NCBI GenBank assembly: GCA_030268105.1
Contig: BSDZ01000004.1
Span: 2,405,001-2,469,000, forward strand
Origin: Volvox africanus
Lineage: Eukaryota > Chlorophyta > Chlorophyceae > Chlamydomonadales > Volvocaceae
Direction of reading: 5' to 3'
DNA: 64,000 nt
In this document: piece after piece, positions 50,601 to 62,900 of the stretch
How positions within the stretch are numbered: the stretch's first letter is position 1
Layout of the letters: each line of letters starts with the position of its first letter
The notes under the pieces: model-generated
Told to the model about the DNA's origin: nothing
Databases searched by the model: none
Seen by the model: only the letters and a program-made list of their open reading frames with translations
Position numbers and translations under genes: made by a program

Positions 50601-51182
50601 TCTTTAATCAGTCGGTAGACCGTGGACAGCTCGGGACAGGCAGCAACAACCTCAATGAAGGACGCGGCGCCAGTCTTGGCCAGCTCGATGCAAGGCGTTT
50701 GGGCAGTGACTGCGGCACCTGCAGCGAGGCAGGCGGCGGGTCAACCAAAATGGTGTCAGGGGGATGGAGGGTAAGCAACAAGAATTACAATATTGAACGG
50801 AAGAGAATTGATACCATCAATTATTATGTATAATTATTTTTTCAAGGAACTCGATGAAGCAACTTTAACTCGGCCGCTGCTGGGTTGTCGTGCACTCATC
50901 GAAGCTACCGTTGGCGGCAGAGAACAGCATCGGAAAGCTCATGAAGCTGCCCGTGCGACGTAGGTTTTAGATATTCAAATTTGGTGTTAGAAGTCTGAGA
51001 CATGAACCGGAATGGCCTGAGCAAGGGAGCCCCTGGCCCGAGATACGGTGAGATACGGTGAGACACAAATAAAGGCCTGGCGAAGTGGAGTCGATCAACT
51101 TGGGACAGCGGAGAATACCTTCGCATATGTGATTACCTTGGCTTATTATTAGAGCTACCAGAAGAATTAGCATGGACGCCAT
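47667..51182 (-). CDS. Secreted fasciclin (FAS1) domain protein with hydroxyproline-rich tail
   Basis: Predicted extracellular-matrix or adhesion glycoprotein. Minus-strand exons, all in phase: 51182-51137, 50718-50498, 49532-49357, 49025-48944 and 48659-47667; about 505 residues. Exon 1 encodes the signal peptide MASMLILLVALIISQG. The FAS1 domain (about residues 22-180) shows CIELAKTGAASFIEVVAACP, LSTVYRLIKEA, the hallmark TLFLPTDEAFAKYL, LLQSHALGEAL, SGALLVDAGGSKGTTLTTDI and VVIHIIDVVL. The last exon starts with Pro-Trp repeats from a GGCCAC-type hexamer, then about 300 residues of PPPP/PPPSPPP blocks with Lys, typical of hydroxyproline-rich glycoproteins. Two identical 21-residue units containing SPPTWTDLRPPP occur near 48199-48324. 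Volvox algal-CAM also combines FAS1 and extensin-like parts, in the opposite order and with two FAS1 domains. No GPI signal is evident at the C-terminus (CIIKGCQNSR). Confidence 0.87.
48199..48324. repeat. 63-bp direct duplication in the HRGP exon
   Basis: Two tandem, apparently identical 63-bp copies, each containing cttaaatcggtccacgtggg. The period is a multiple of three, so the Pro-rich frame is kept and gains 21 residues. It shows how the tail grows by in-frame slippage. Confidence 0.85.
48584..48621. repeat. GGCCAT/GGCCAC hexamer repeat (Pro-Trp repeats)
   Basis: About six hexamer units at the start of the last exon of the FAS1-HRGP gene, encoding alternating Pro-Trp on the minus strand directly after the FAS1 domain. 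Confidence 0.8.
49976..50051. repeat. (AATAG)n pentanucleotide microsatellite
   Basis: About 15 uninterrupted AATAG units in the FAS1-HRGP intron between 50498 and 49532. On the sense strand it is CTATT repeats. Confidence 0.95.
50350..50470. repeat. TA/CATATA-rich tract with TG run
   Basis: Alternating TATATA/CATATA sequence followed by a telomere-like tttagggtttt and a (TG)n run, in the same FAS1-HRGP intron, ending about 30 bp from the donor side of exon 2. Confidence 0.85.
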
Positions 51183-53302
51183 TTCTCGTAGGCTCGATTT
51201 ACCGTCGTACTTGCAGTGCCGTCGCCATACAGCGAAAATCAAGGCACTGCAATGATTTACAACTCTAATATTGTCTTACTCTATCAGCATCACTCCGGGC
51301 CTTAAGTATTGGGCCTACAGCGCTTGGACGAGTGCCGTACTTGAATAAACGAAGGTGTGAAGGTGCCGATGACGTTTAACATCTCAAAACGTATTCAGTT
51401 TTAGCGTTTCATATCGATTTGTAATTTAAAATTGATTACACATCAGCACTTATTGAATATTTTCCAGTCTGACAGCGATGTGCGGAATTGGCGGCTTCCT
51501 CGTCGTGCTGACACCTCGTCAACATCTCGTTGTGTTCCTAGGGCAGACACGATGGGTCGCGACCGCCACTCTTCACGCCAGTAACTTCATTCCCTTGTCC
51601 ACTCTGCCCGTGGCAAGAAACTAAAACTGTTAATCTGCCACAGTCTCGGGAATACTAGGCTGTCAGCAAGTTTTCTTCCTTTCCTTCTGCTCATCTGATT
51701 CCACATGAAATGTGGGCCACAGCTCACTATTTCCTGTGGGACAAACATGGAGAGCCGTTGCCCCTGTCTGCCTCCCTCGTCATTTCCTCCTGCGCCCGAC
51801 TGTATGTACTTACCGGTTACCCCCGCGCACGGCGCCCGCCCTTATGCGAAGTCCAGCAGGAGCCATATATATGTATCCACAAATACAGGTTCTAGCTGCA
51901 GGATCCAAGCAGGGTTTTCAGCTCGCTGCTGCATGTCAACGCTTATCAGCGCCGTGGGCCCTGAACAGTTGTTGTCAGGCCCGTACGTGTGTTCGCGAGT
52001 GCGCGCGTGCACTTGTATGTCAGGAGCGAGCCCCCGTCCAGAGAAAAGTTACATACGGAAGTTGCGGATCACAACCATCTGTATCTCTTGTCCAACCCTT
52101 CTGAGGATCTGATGAGCTCTGATAAGTGCCTCAGAAATCGCAACTGACAACAGACGCAACTGCGGGTTCATGCGATAAATAAGTTGCGCCACGCACTACA
52201 GGGTGGCCCATGGCGCTAACCTCAATCCTAAACCCTAAAGCATCTTTGGGGAGTGTATCGATTTTGTGCGTGTAGGTATCAAGGAAGGTTTCCAGACCGG
52301 AATGAAATTCAACCAGCCACGATTTTGTTCTAAACCGCGCTACTTGTTAATGTTTCCAGTAGGAGCATTAACATGAGTGTAGGTCGAGCCGAAGAGGGCC
52401 GAATCTAGGGAAGCATACATCCATTGAAGCAGACGCAAAGGACGGCGATCCCAACCAAAGGCCTAGCAAAGGTCCATGGCCGTTGGCGGCCGCGTCGCTA
52501 GGATGCTTGATTGGGACCGGTTGATGCTGGAGGATGGTCTGCTTAGGATAGTTGTTGCTAGTTTTCAAACGCAGACTGTCTCCTGCATGAAAAAACGAGT
52601 GACCGTTCGCATCGCCCTGCATGCACATCCGTAAGAATGACTCAGCGAATTCTCACCAGCAGTACTGGCAGTACTAGTGACAGCAGGCGATGAGCCCCAT
52701 GGTGGCTCTTATCCTGTGGTTCACAGGAGTCTGTAGCCAACTGTAACACACATCAACAATAATGGCGCCTTCTTCCGTGTTCATTGCGTGTATACGTTTA
52801 TTATCTTTTCCTCGTCCTGTTAGGATTTACTTTTTGGAAGTACGGACCGCACGGAGTCCAGGCCGCTCTGGACCTCTGGAGCAGCACTGGTCCGGCAGTT
52901 GATGCGGGCGGTTTGAAACGGTTGAAAGCCTCGGCTCTAGTTGGAAAGCGTGTGACAGAAGACCGCTTCCGCGCGCTTCAGTAACGTGCAGATATAATTC
53001 AGATAAACTACTGCCTGCTTCCTTATTTTTTTATAGTTTTAGATGGTGGATGGTAACATCATGCATGGAAACGCCAATCTACCATACGATGCCGTTAATT
53101 AGGAGTTTTCTTGACGACTCCACCATGGATAGTTTGGGACCATCACACTGCCCTATATTAGCATCCGCTTGTATTGTTGCGTTTCTGACCTTCATGATGT
53201 CTTCCGCGCTCGCACCTTGTACCTTGTGACCATCGATTGATTTTTCATACTTGCCGATAGCGATTCCGGCGACGTGTAAAGCACTTACATCTCATAGGAT
53301 AA
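51183..53302. other. Intergenic region with one exon-like frame
   Basis: Separates the divergently transcribed FAS1-HRGP gene (-) and the monooxygenase gene (+). Within it, 52824-52984 follows a possible acceptor (CTGTTAG) and reads GFTFWKYGPHGVQAALDLWS and VTEDRFRALQ before a stop, with GC-richer codons than its surroundings. It could be the last exon of an unidentified small gene, but no upstream exon was found. Frames at 51705-52112 are open on two phases and were not called. Confidence 0.35.
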
Positions 53303-55069
53303 ATGGAACTTTCGTCTTCGTTCCTCCGTGATCACGCCTTATACCGTCGTGCCCAGCGCTTTAATCGCACAATCTCATCCTGTAACCGCACATCCGGTTG
53401 CCCACGCACCCGCCAAAGTCACTTCTTCATTCGATGGGTACTTCAGGTTCCTAAGGTTAGGAGTTTCCTGAAACTGCCTGTGGCTGCAACACTTTCACAA
53501 TCACAACAGCAGCACAAGCCCCTCCATGTGCCGCACGTGGGCGGCGACACCAGCAGCGCTGCAACGTCGATGGGACCCGAGCACGACTGGGAACCTCTTA
53601 ACAGCCGCACTGCAGTTATCGTGGGCGCGGGTCCTGCCGGCTGCACCTTAGCCATGCACTTAGCTAAGGCAGGTGCGACAGTGGTGAGACGGACCGCACT
53701 CACGGGCAGGGCTTCGCCATGCAAGCCTGGAGGCCTGGAGGCAGGCAATTTCGTCCCTCACAAAAGTGGCATTCTTGGACCCCCACCTACTCCTCTTCAA
53801 CCCGAATATATTCTGATATCGATTTGTGATTTGTGACATCCGCTCGGATGACGGCCACCAGCATCGCCCAGGACTAGGAGAACCTTGGAAATCCCTTGTC
53901 CTTAATCTTTACCCCAAGAAGCTCCGAAACCCCATTCCTATGTGGCTAACCCCAACCCTAGCACTACGCTGCTCCTTGGGCCATGTTTCATCGCAGGCTG
54001 GCGAGTGCGCATTTATGAGAAACGGCCGGAGCCGGGTCCCGTCACATCATCTCGCCAGCGCAGCTGGGTGCTGGCCATGTGTGAGTCATGGCTATCTTGT
54101 ATTTTGATTATCAATTTGATAAGTGTCTCGATCTCGACCTTGTTGGGTGGCGCTCCCTTGCTCTCGCTTCCAAGCGGGCTACAGGCTTCCGATGAGAGGT
54201 CGCCCCTGCTTGCGAGTCAGGCCGACACCCAGGCGGTGAACCGGTGATACATGCAATCTGATGCATATCGTGTACATACATGTATACTGATTCTGGTCGA
54301 TCGGCACCACGCCTCTCTGTACTGCAGACCCACGGGGCATTCGACCCGTCAAGGCGGTTGCGGAAGTGCCGCTGCTGCGGGAACGGGCGTACAAGGGGCT
54401 GGTGGTCGGTGCCGGCAAGCCGGGCAGTAAGCCCATTGTGCTGGAGCGAACGGGGGGTAGGTCGTACCGCGCATGCCAGGGTCGTACTGCGCATGCCAGG
54501 GTCGTACCGCGCATGCCAGGATCGTACCGCGCATGCCAGGATCGTACCGCGCATGCCAGGGTCGTACCGCGCATGCCAGGGTCGTACCGCGCATGCCAGG
54601 GTCGTACCGCGCATGCCAGGATCGTACCGCGCATGCCAGGATCGTACCGCGCATGCCAGCGTCGTACCGCGCATGCCAGGGTCGGCTATTATTAGGAGCG
54701 GACGGCGAGGGGGAGTCAAACCGAGACCCTGGGGCCCTACAGGTGTCCACAACCGTACATACCCTGGTCGCTTGGTAATGCGAGGCTGCAGCTAAACATG
54801 AGGGGTGCTCTTGCGGTGTACTCGTTGTCGGCATGTGGGTAGCATGGGAGGGCCTCTGTCAGGGAAATCTGCTGTGCCCAAGGGTTGTCAGTTGGGAGCG
54901 GTGTCCGTCTGGAGGTAGAATCAGCGGTATCAGCACAACCGGCAGCTACTAGCAAACCAGTTTTGTTGTTTTGGTCTCTATCGCCGACGTGGACTCATCA
55001 TCCGCTCCGTGATGGACCCATCCGTCGCGGATACTGTGCGTCTAACACATCCAGCATTGCTGGCAGGCA

Positions 55070-55112
<43 letters not shown>

Positions 55113-58100
55113 GTTCCGGAATATATGCAGGAGCCCAGGCCTTCCCTTATAGCTCGGCAAGCGTAAACATATGCCCCTTCACCTCCCACGCTAAACCATG
55201 TCCCCATCCCGTTCCCCAGTGCTTATGGATCGTACGTTATTGGCCACGTCACTGCTTGATGCTGCTCGAGAACAATACGGCAGCCGCGTGGAGTTCGCAT
55301 TCAGCTCTTCCCTAGACACTGTGGACTTCACCCGCCAGGTCGCGTCTTTCCGCAGTAGCAGTAGCAGTAGCAGTAGCGGTAGCAGTAGTTACTGCGACAA
55401 TATTACGGAAGCTTCCGACACAGCAACAACTGATCTGAATGGGGATACAGCCGTCCGTGCGGCGGCGAGTCAAGCGACCTTGGCTGCAGAGGCTGCGGAG
55501 GGTGGTCGTGGCGGCGGTGCATCGCAGGCAGCAGCGGCGCTGCTTGAGGTGCCGTATGATTTGTTGGTGGGCGCTGACGGTAGCAGTAGCACGCTGCGAA
55601 GATTGCTGTCAGAGTCCTTCCCTGGTCGGTATGACACTACGGTGAGTGCCGAATCGCCCGCCCATGGAAGGGGTGCATCTTACGCGGCGTGACGTGATGT
55701 GATGTGGCACCTGAGCGGGAGGACATTGTACTCAGGCGAGTGTTGCTCACACCACCGGGGTCATCCTTGCCTGGCCATTCTGCCATCTCCCAGGCGCCGA
55801 GCACCGGAGCATGTTGCCTGGGACTTCACAAGGCATTACAAGAAGCCCAGTGCCCTTCTCACTGCCCTTTGTCACTGCCCTCTTGATGGATGCACCTCCG
55901 ATGCATCCAGGTCCTGGGTGGCCCGGAGGCAGCCGGCTCCAGCTGCTACAAGAGCGTTTATGGACTACCTGCCGTACCTCAGGCGGAGGCCTGGGCGCCA
56001 GACAGCGCCGTACCGGATTCGGAGCGCCTGCAGGGGGAGTTCTTCTTCGTGCTGTCTGGGGGAGATAAGGTGAGGGATGGAAAAACGGAGAGGGAACCGG
56101 CCTTGGAGGAATGGAGAACGGGGCTTAACCTGGAGTAACCTTTGCGACTCCTGCGGACTTCAACAGCCACAGCCTGAGCACCCACCGCAGAGTGTCCGGC
56201 CCCCGACCCCATCATCTTAACACTATGCATGCTACGCCCCCGTCCCTATCATGCTTAGGGCTTCATCAGCGTGTGTCGGGACATTGACGGCAGCTACTGC
56301 GGCTACCTAGCGGCTCGGAGGGAGCTATTTGAGGCGATGCACACGCAGGAGGTAGGTGAGGGAAGGCTGTGCATGGGCAAAGGCGTGGGAGGGGTAAGGG
56401 TTGTGGCGTTGCTTGTGGTAAGTGATCGTGAAGGCCTGCTGGAGACCACCAATCGAGGTCCCGCCAGAAATGAGTACTCCTGATGTGCGGAATAGGTTCA
56501 CCTTGTTGCGGTGGCAGTATGGGCGATCACTGCAACACAGGGTAGGTGCAATAGCGAGTGATGCCGGGATGCGAGTTTCCCCGTTACAACCACCTGGCGC
56601 CTTCTCAGAGCCGCCTTAGGACCGATCCCACAGCCCCACAACCTGTCCCATGACCACATCCTGTCGCAACTTCTTTCCACTGGGGGCTCCCGCAGGACTA
56701 TATGTTTCTGCTTCCCCAGCTGTGCCCACAGCTACCGGCCGAGTGGCTGCCGATGCTGGCGGAGAAACTGCTGACGGCGCCTCTGAGCAAGTGAGTGTAT
56801 CTGAGGAACAGACTATAATGGGTGAGCAGGGTGTCGTGAAGAGCCCGAACGACCAAGCCACTAAATAGGGTTCTGCGACTGAATGCCTTTGCAGCGCACC
56901 TTGCAGATGTCTGTCTGCCGGTCCGGTGTGTGTGCCTGCTCGGCAGAGCACCCCTCATCAGCTCCTTCCCTATTGGCTGAGGACAGCTTCCGAGTCCCTG
57001 CATGGTTTGACGCTTCTTCCAAACCTTACTCAACCCTAATGGGCTTTCATTGAAATGGACTTTGTGCTGGTGTCTAAACACTTTTAATCTCAACCATCTG
57101 TTGATGTTCCAGTCCGTTGATTCCACGCCTGCTTGTTGACCGGTGTTGGGTCAATTCTGCAGCCCGAGCGACCTGTCTTGCCCGTGCTCGGTGCTGATAT
57201 GCGTATCGGCATGTGCGTCCTCCTGGTCTGCAGCTTTCCGCTGATGCGCTCTCTGCCCAGTTTCTGGGGCCGGGGGGGGGTAGTACTGGTGGGTGATGCG
57301 GCGCACACAGTCACTCCCTCCCTGGGTCAGGGACTCAACAGCGCTTTGGAGGACTGCGAGCTCCTCGTGGGGCACTTGCGCAAGGAAGCCGTAGCCGGGG
57401 AGGTGAGGACTAGGGGCGTGACATCTTAGCGGGTGCAGGACCCGGTGGCAGGAGAGGTTCATTGTTTCATGGGAACAGTGGCGTGCGGCGTCCTGAACTC
57501 CTCTTTGGCGGGGATGGGCTGAGGGGCAGGGATGTACAGGGATGTACAGGGCTGAGGCGGCAGGGATGCGCAAAAGGGAACAGCACGGGAAGAGCACTTG
57601 GTGGCAGGGACGAGTTCCGGAGCTAGTCAATGATATAGCCGGGTGATTTGGAAACATCCATGAGCTCCCTCTTGGCCTCTTGTTTTCAAGCGGAGAGAAT
57701 GCACAAACGAAAAAAAATTATGTCCTGCGCTTCACAAGGCTTGTCCAACGCCAAGGGAGTGGGCGTTACTTAGATGTGCAAGGCTTGTCCTTATTTGGGT
57801 CTTAAATCTGCTTCGTCCTCCACGCAATCATATGTGGGTATGTACTCACGACCCGCCGCGCCGCATTGGCCTTGCAGGGCACAGCAGGGATTGACATGGC
57901 GTTGCGGCGCTATAGCGAATCCCGGGCTCCCGACGTGAGGGCCCTGCAGGAGCTGGAGCTACTGCAGGTGCGTGTTTTGGGGAGGCAATAATACCATTTC
58001 CACATCGGCGTGCTCGTAACTTGAGGCGCACCTCACATGTGTGTGTGTATGCACCTCACGTGGGAAAGTGCTTCGGAATATGTTGCTGCTGGCGCAGCTA

Positions 58101-59230
58101 GTTGCTGGGGGTATTTTCTGGGCACCTGGGTGCGAAGTGACGGAACCGACCTGTCTGGTCACAAGATCGCGCTGTTCCGCATCTGCCTTCTCAACTGGCC
58201 CCAGGTGGCGGAAAAGGACCTGCCAGGGGCCGCGGCGGCGGAGCTGCTCTCACCCTGCTCTCACCCTGTCCGGAGTCCACCTCCTTCTATGTTTCCTTTC
58301 CCCAGTATTTACCGCGATGTCTCTGGTCTGCTGCCGCCTCCCCGCCTGCAGAGCTCATCTCTGACGCCGCTGTCCGCCGTCCGCGAAGAGCCGCTCTTCC
58401 TGATCCAGCTGCTGGCCCGCAAGTGGATCATGATCCAGTACTCAGGGCTAGCGCTGCTGGGGACAATAGTCGCTACCGTCCAGGCAGCCAGCCGCAAGAA
58501 CCAGCAACAGCAGCTGCAGTACAGCGCGCATCAGCTAGGCATCGTAGGCGACTTGCAGGTGCACGGCGTCAAAGGCAGCAGCGAGGGCCATGACGCCAAC
58601 CGCAGCGAAGCGATAGCAGATGCTAATGTGCAGGCGGTAGCGCGGGCGGACATTCTCGGGAGGCAGCTAGACGCGACATACGTTAGGTGGGGCTCTCGGG
58701 GGGTGGGGGTTAAAAGGCGCATTGCAAATCTGTGGGGACGTTTGGCGCTCAGGACACATTACATGACCCGCGCCAGGAGGGGGCCGATGACGCGTTGCGG
58801 CGGGAAAATGGGCATGTGTGGGGGTTTGCGGGCGTGCATTGTGCAGGTGTTGGCAAGGACCCTCGGGTCCGTATCGAATTAGCTCTGTACTGCCGAGGCA
58901 GCAAGTGGAAAGAGGCTATACGCTCGGCCTTCTTCAGGATAGCTCGCTGGCCCTATATGTCTGGGACCTTTTTTCCGGAGCCCTCAATCCCTCAATCCCG
59001 CTTTACACATGGATTGCACCCTCTGCTGGCTCGGTACCCGCACGTGTGCCGTGTACTTTATGCGCAGATCGCCGCCCATGTACGAGCTGTTGCGCGAGCA
59101 CCTGCCGTATCAGGAAATGCTCGTCCGCGTGTACGGCATGGCGGCCCTTGGCACAGGGATTTCGGCAGCGTTATTATACGTTTTGTGTGGCGCAATCGGC
59201 AGCTGGGGGGCGCGTGCGATATCTGGCTGA
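53303..59230 (+). CDS. FAD-dependent monooxygenase, kynurenine 3-monooxygenase-like
   Basis: Group A flavoprotein hydroxylase; substrate unknown. 11 exons, all in phase: 53303-53672, 53997-54080, 54328-54456, 55220-55641, 55911-56069, 56259-56351, 56696-56790, 57234-57402, 57878-57967, 58205-58686 and 59068-59230; about 751 residues. The N-terminus (Arg/Ser-rich, about 90 residues) looks like an organelle transit peptide. The Rossmann FAD motif is AVIVGAGPAGCTLAMHLAKA, spliced onto GWRVRIYEKRPEP and then VLAMYPRGIRPVKA. The DG motif is YDLLVGADGSSSTLRRLL. The GD motif is VVLVGDAAHTVTPSLGQGLN. GTAGIDMALRRYSESRAPDV is the following family block. A novel-looking C-terminal part has two hydrophobic segments (IQYSGLALLGTIVATVQ and YGMAALGTGISAALLYVL), recalling membrane-anchored KMO. 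The 58205-58686 exon could contain another intron, and if the 58686 donor is not used the frame stops at 58882. Confidence 0.86.
54461..54680. repeat. 20-bp minisatellite, 11 copies
   Basis: Eleven tandem copies of gtcgtaccgcgcatgccagg (G/A variation at the first base, a few other changes), starting four bases inside the intron after monooxygenase exon 3. Each unit contains palindromic GCGCATGC. The 20-bp period shifts frame each copy, producing spurious repetitive ORFs on both strands. Confidence 0.97.
55071..55111. repeat. (GGCT)10 tetranucleotide repeat
   Basis: Uninterrupted GGCT units in the same monooxygenase intron as the 20-bp array, about 110 bp before the exon 4 acceptor. Confidence 0.95.
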
Positions 59231-59971
59231 TGATGGGATCTCTCTCTCACACACGTACATACACACACACACACATGCACACGGTCGTGCGCGGCGGCGG
59301 CTGGAAGTCGCACTAAGAATGGCGGAGCGCAATTATGTGCGCGTTCTAGGCCTTAATCATATTGAAGGTTGCAGAATCCACGGTGATTGTATCTAAGGAT
59401 GCGATCTGACCCATCGTTTTCTTGTCTGTACCGAACGGGCGAAGGATTGTACGGCAAGACAGTAATGCTGGAGGAACTGGGCAAATAAAACTTCCTTGGC
59501 TGTACTTCGTATGTACGCTTGACTGTGGAGCACCCGCCAGGGTTCCCTCTACTGTGCATTTTCGTCGTTGTTTTCCAAAGTATCGCTGTCAGCTGAGGCG
59601 CAGCGGACACAGCGCGCTGAAGGACAGTAAATATTTGAATCTAGTTTGCAAACGATAGGAATAGCATAATATCTTAAGCTCTTGAAAGGAAACAGCATCT
59701 GGAGTTCTGGACAGTGAACATGCTGAATAACGTGCGCTATCCTGGCGCGTCTGGGAAAGGTGCGCATTGTGTCTAATCGGAAACCGCTGCACCAAAAATC
59801 TGCAACCCTCGTATGGGCTTGAGCATATTGGACTTCTAGCTTGCTTGCTTTAGTCAACTAGGGCTAAGCTTGCTGCGACGGACTCGCGATATATATTCGC
59901 GGCGTGTTTTTCCAGCAGGAGTTGCTGCCAGGTACTGGTCCCTGCCGGCGATCGCTCGAGGCTCGCATGCC
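59231..59971. other. Spacer between monooxygenase and phosphoesterase genes
   Basis: Same-strand spacer of about 740 bp with the upstream gene's 3' UTR and the downstream promoter. A (CA)n tract lies at about 59255-59282. No other feature was recognised. Confidence 0.5.
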
Positions 59972-62900
59972 ATGCGGCGTAATACCTTTGCGCACGCAGC
60001 CCGAGGCTCAGTGTTACCCAAACTCTGCACCAAGGAGTAAGACTGCGGACGTAGTACACCGTTTCCTGATTACTTCTCGCGATCCAACTTAACTTGGCCC
60101 CTACCTGCCCGACCACCAACTTCCGCACCTACTCAACTCACAAACCATCGGTAACCTGGAGTCACACCCGGCCCACTAAGTTCTTTCAAAACTTCTTAGA
60201 TGCCTCATTTCATTCCTCTGCCAACTGGCCTCTTATTTGCATTTATTGCCGAACCCGCACGGCCCCACACATCCCATCATGTTCCTATGCCCTACTTACC
60301 ACGTTCCTGCTTTGCCCTTTCTCACTTGCTACTCCCCTACGCTGCAAGCTCCCTTGCTCCCACGTTACCGCCCCTCTACGTTTCCACTTGGTCTGCTGCA
60401 CAGTCGCTCCGATCAATGGCAGTTGGCGATCCTGGGGGATCTGCACCTAGCTCCCGAACAGATGAAGCTTTTCGAAACGGCCAGGGACCAGCTGCGGGCG
60501 GCCATGTCGGATGAGGACGGCGTTCATAAGCTCAGCGCTGGTAGGCATCGTAGAGGCTGGGTTGTTGTGTTGTATTTTTGTGTGGTGTTCAACTTCATGG
60601 TGCAACACCATGCAACGTTATGGTCTCGCACGCATAACGACAGCCATCGCGCTCACGCTTACATTTTGCGCCACATCCCGATACCATACTGGACAGTGCA
60701 GCCCACATGCGGGTTCCCCGTGCGCACGTCTACACTGTAATTCCCTGTGTCTGCACCCTATTCCTGGTAGGCGCCCGAGTGGTGCAGCTTGGCGATCTGG
60801 GTCATGGGAAGCACCAATCCGGGTCGCGTAGGTGCTTTGAATTCGCTCGGTGAGTGGGCACGTGGTGAATGGGGGTGATGTGAGTAAGGGGCCCCGTTCA
60901 AGTCGCAACATAATCCCGGGCGGCCAGCCGAACTTGTGGAGACCAAAGCACTGAGCCTTTGTAGCCCTACGTGACGTCATCATGTTGTGCAGGCAGTACC
61001 TAGAGGGCTTTGGTATCCCGTACGCTTTGATTACGGGCAATCACGATTTGGAGGGAGACGAGTTTGAGACTGACGAAGAGAACCTGGCGGCGTGGAGCGA
61101 GGTGGGTGGGACCAGGGACAGTGATGCTTGCAAGCCCCAATGATGTATCTTGTATCCGGGAACCATCCCCCCCCTTAGCCAAACCCATTTTAATTCGGCT
61201 GCTGAAAGGTGAGCAAAACGTTATGTCCTATGGCGTTGTGCTCAGACAAAAGAACCTGGGTCTGGCGGGACATGGCTTTGTCCAAGCAAGGGTATGCATG
61301 GACAGGCGTTGCTTACCACATATGCCCAGGTGCTGGGCTGTTTTGCGATCGTCGGGTGCGGACTCTGAATGTGCTGCTTGCTGCCATGTTTTCCCGCGCT
61401 GATCATTTTGGCTGCGGACTCAGGCCAACTGTTGCAACTGGCCTGCTTACATGCAAATCATGTCCAGGGTTATGCCTCTCACCACGTAGCGCTGTTCCCG
61501 CATCTGCACCTTGGTTTCACAGCGCACGTCTCCCACTGCAGGTATTCCAGCAGCCCCACTATTGGGCGGCCGATCTGGGTCGCGTTCGCCTGGTGGGGCT
61601 GTCCACTGTGAGGTATCGCTACAATGAAAACAGGCAAGTCACATCATATCGGCTGAGGTTGTGAGACAAGCGGGAGGGAGTCCAAAGTGCAGTTTGGTAC
61701 ATGCACAGGGATGTCCGAGGAACATAAGGTGGACAGCCCTCAGCCTATCGAGGCTGGCGCATGCATACTAACCAATATCCTTCGTGCTTGAGTTGGTCTG
61801 AATGATGTTGGATGTATATGTGTAACGTACTAGTGCGCATGGCTCGCATGCTGCATGGACCTGACCACGATAGGGATGGCAGTGTCGTTAAGAACAGAGG
61901 GGTCACCATACCAGGCGTGTTACCTTCGTCAGCACCTTTACAGCATCCAGTACTTAACTCGTCCGCGTGTGTGGAATACCCGGGGTTTTCACAACTTCCG
62001 ATTATCTTCAAGAGGTTCGTCATTCTTTCCGAAGTGTTGCTCGCGCCTTAAGATTACCTGGCCCCCGAAGGCCTCCTGACTCCTGACTCCTGACTCCTAT
62101 GTCGTGGGTTTTATCGTTTATTCCTTACAGTTTGTTACGGTCCTGGCTTCATTGCCTCCAACTTTCGCCTCCGTCCCCACTCGCCTCATTTGCCCACTTC
62201 GGCGTACCGCCCTATCTCCTCCGCCCCCTCGCACACCGCACAGCCACCACGAGGTGTTTATCTCGGATGACCAGGTTCAGTGGCTAGAGAAGCAGCTGGC
62301 CGACAACCCGGACACGCCCTTCGTGGTGCTCACACATGCGCCCCCAATGGGCTGCGGTCTCAAGGTGAGGGATCGTGCACTTGGAGGCCATGAAAACCAC
62401 GGACCGGTTCACGGGACGGCAGGAGGCCAAGGCTGGAAGCGGGCGAGGAAGGGGATGGAGGGCGATCGGAGAACCCGTGGCTTGCAAGGGAAGGGGGCTC
62501 GAGAGACTTTGGTTGTCCACACGGCGCAATAACAGATGGAATCTGAAGGGTAGCACTCTTGGGCTGGTTTGGGTGGGGTTCCTCTGAGCCTCTTCTGTTT
62601 GCGCCTTTCGCCTGCACCAATCCCAACCCCAATCGGAGTTCCCGAGCGTTTGTCCTGAGCTCGTTTCTTGTTTGTATTTCCTACCCTTTACTGTCATGCC
62701 CGCCCCTTTCCCAATCCTCTCTATCTATTTGCGACGGCCCGTCCTGGCGTCCCAAAGTAAAGTGCGTCCTCCCCCGGGCCCCCCCCTTTGCCCTCCTGTC
62801 CATGACCGGACCTATGCCACCACCGTAGGTGATACAGGAGGTGCATATAAAGAACCGCTGCGCCTGGCTGAACCACTCGGGTCGCCCAAACACTTTCATG

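Noticed and set aside
51705..52112. Overlapping plus-strand ORFs of 135 and 130 codons
   Set aside because: Two phases are open at once, with no domain and no clear splice partners.
54111..54834. Repetitive ORFs on both strands (YRACQ/RTAHA-type and WHARYDPGMR-type units)
   Set aside because: They arise because the 20-bp array lacks stops in any phase. The array lies in a monooxygenase intron.
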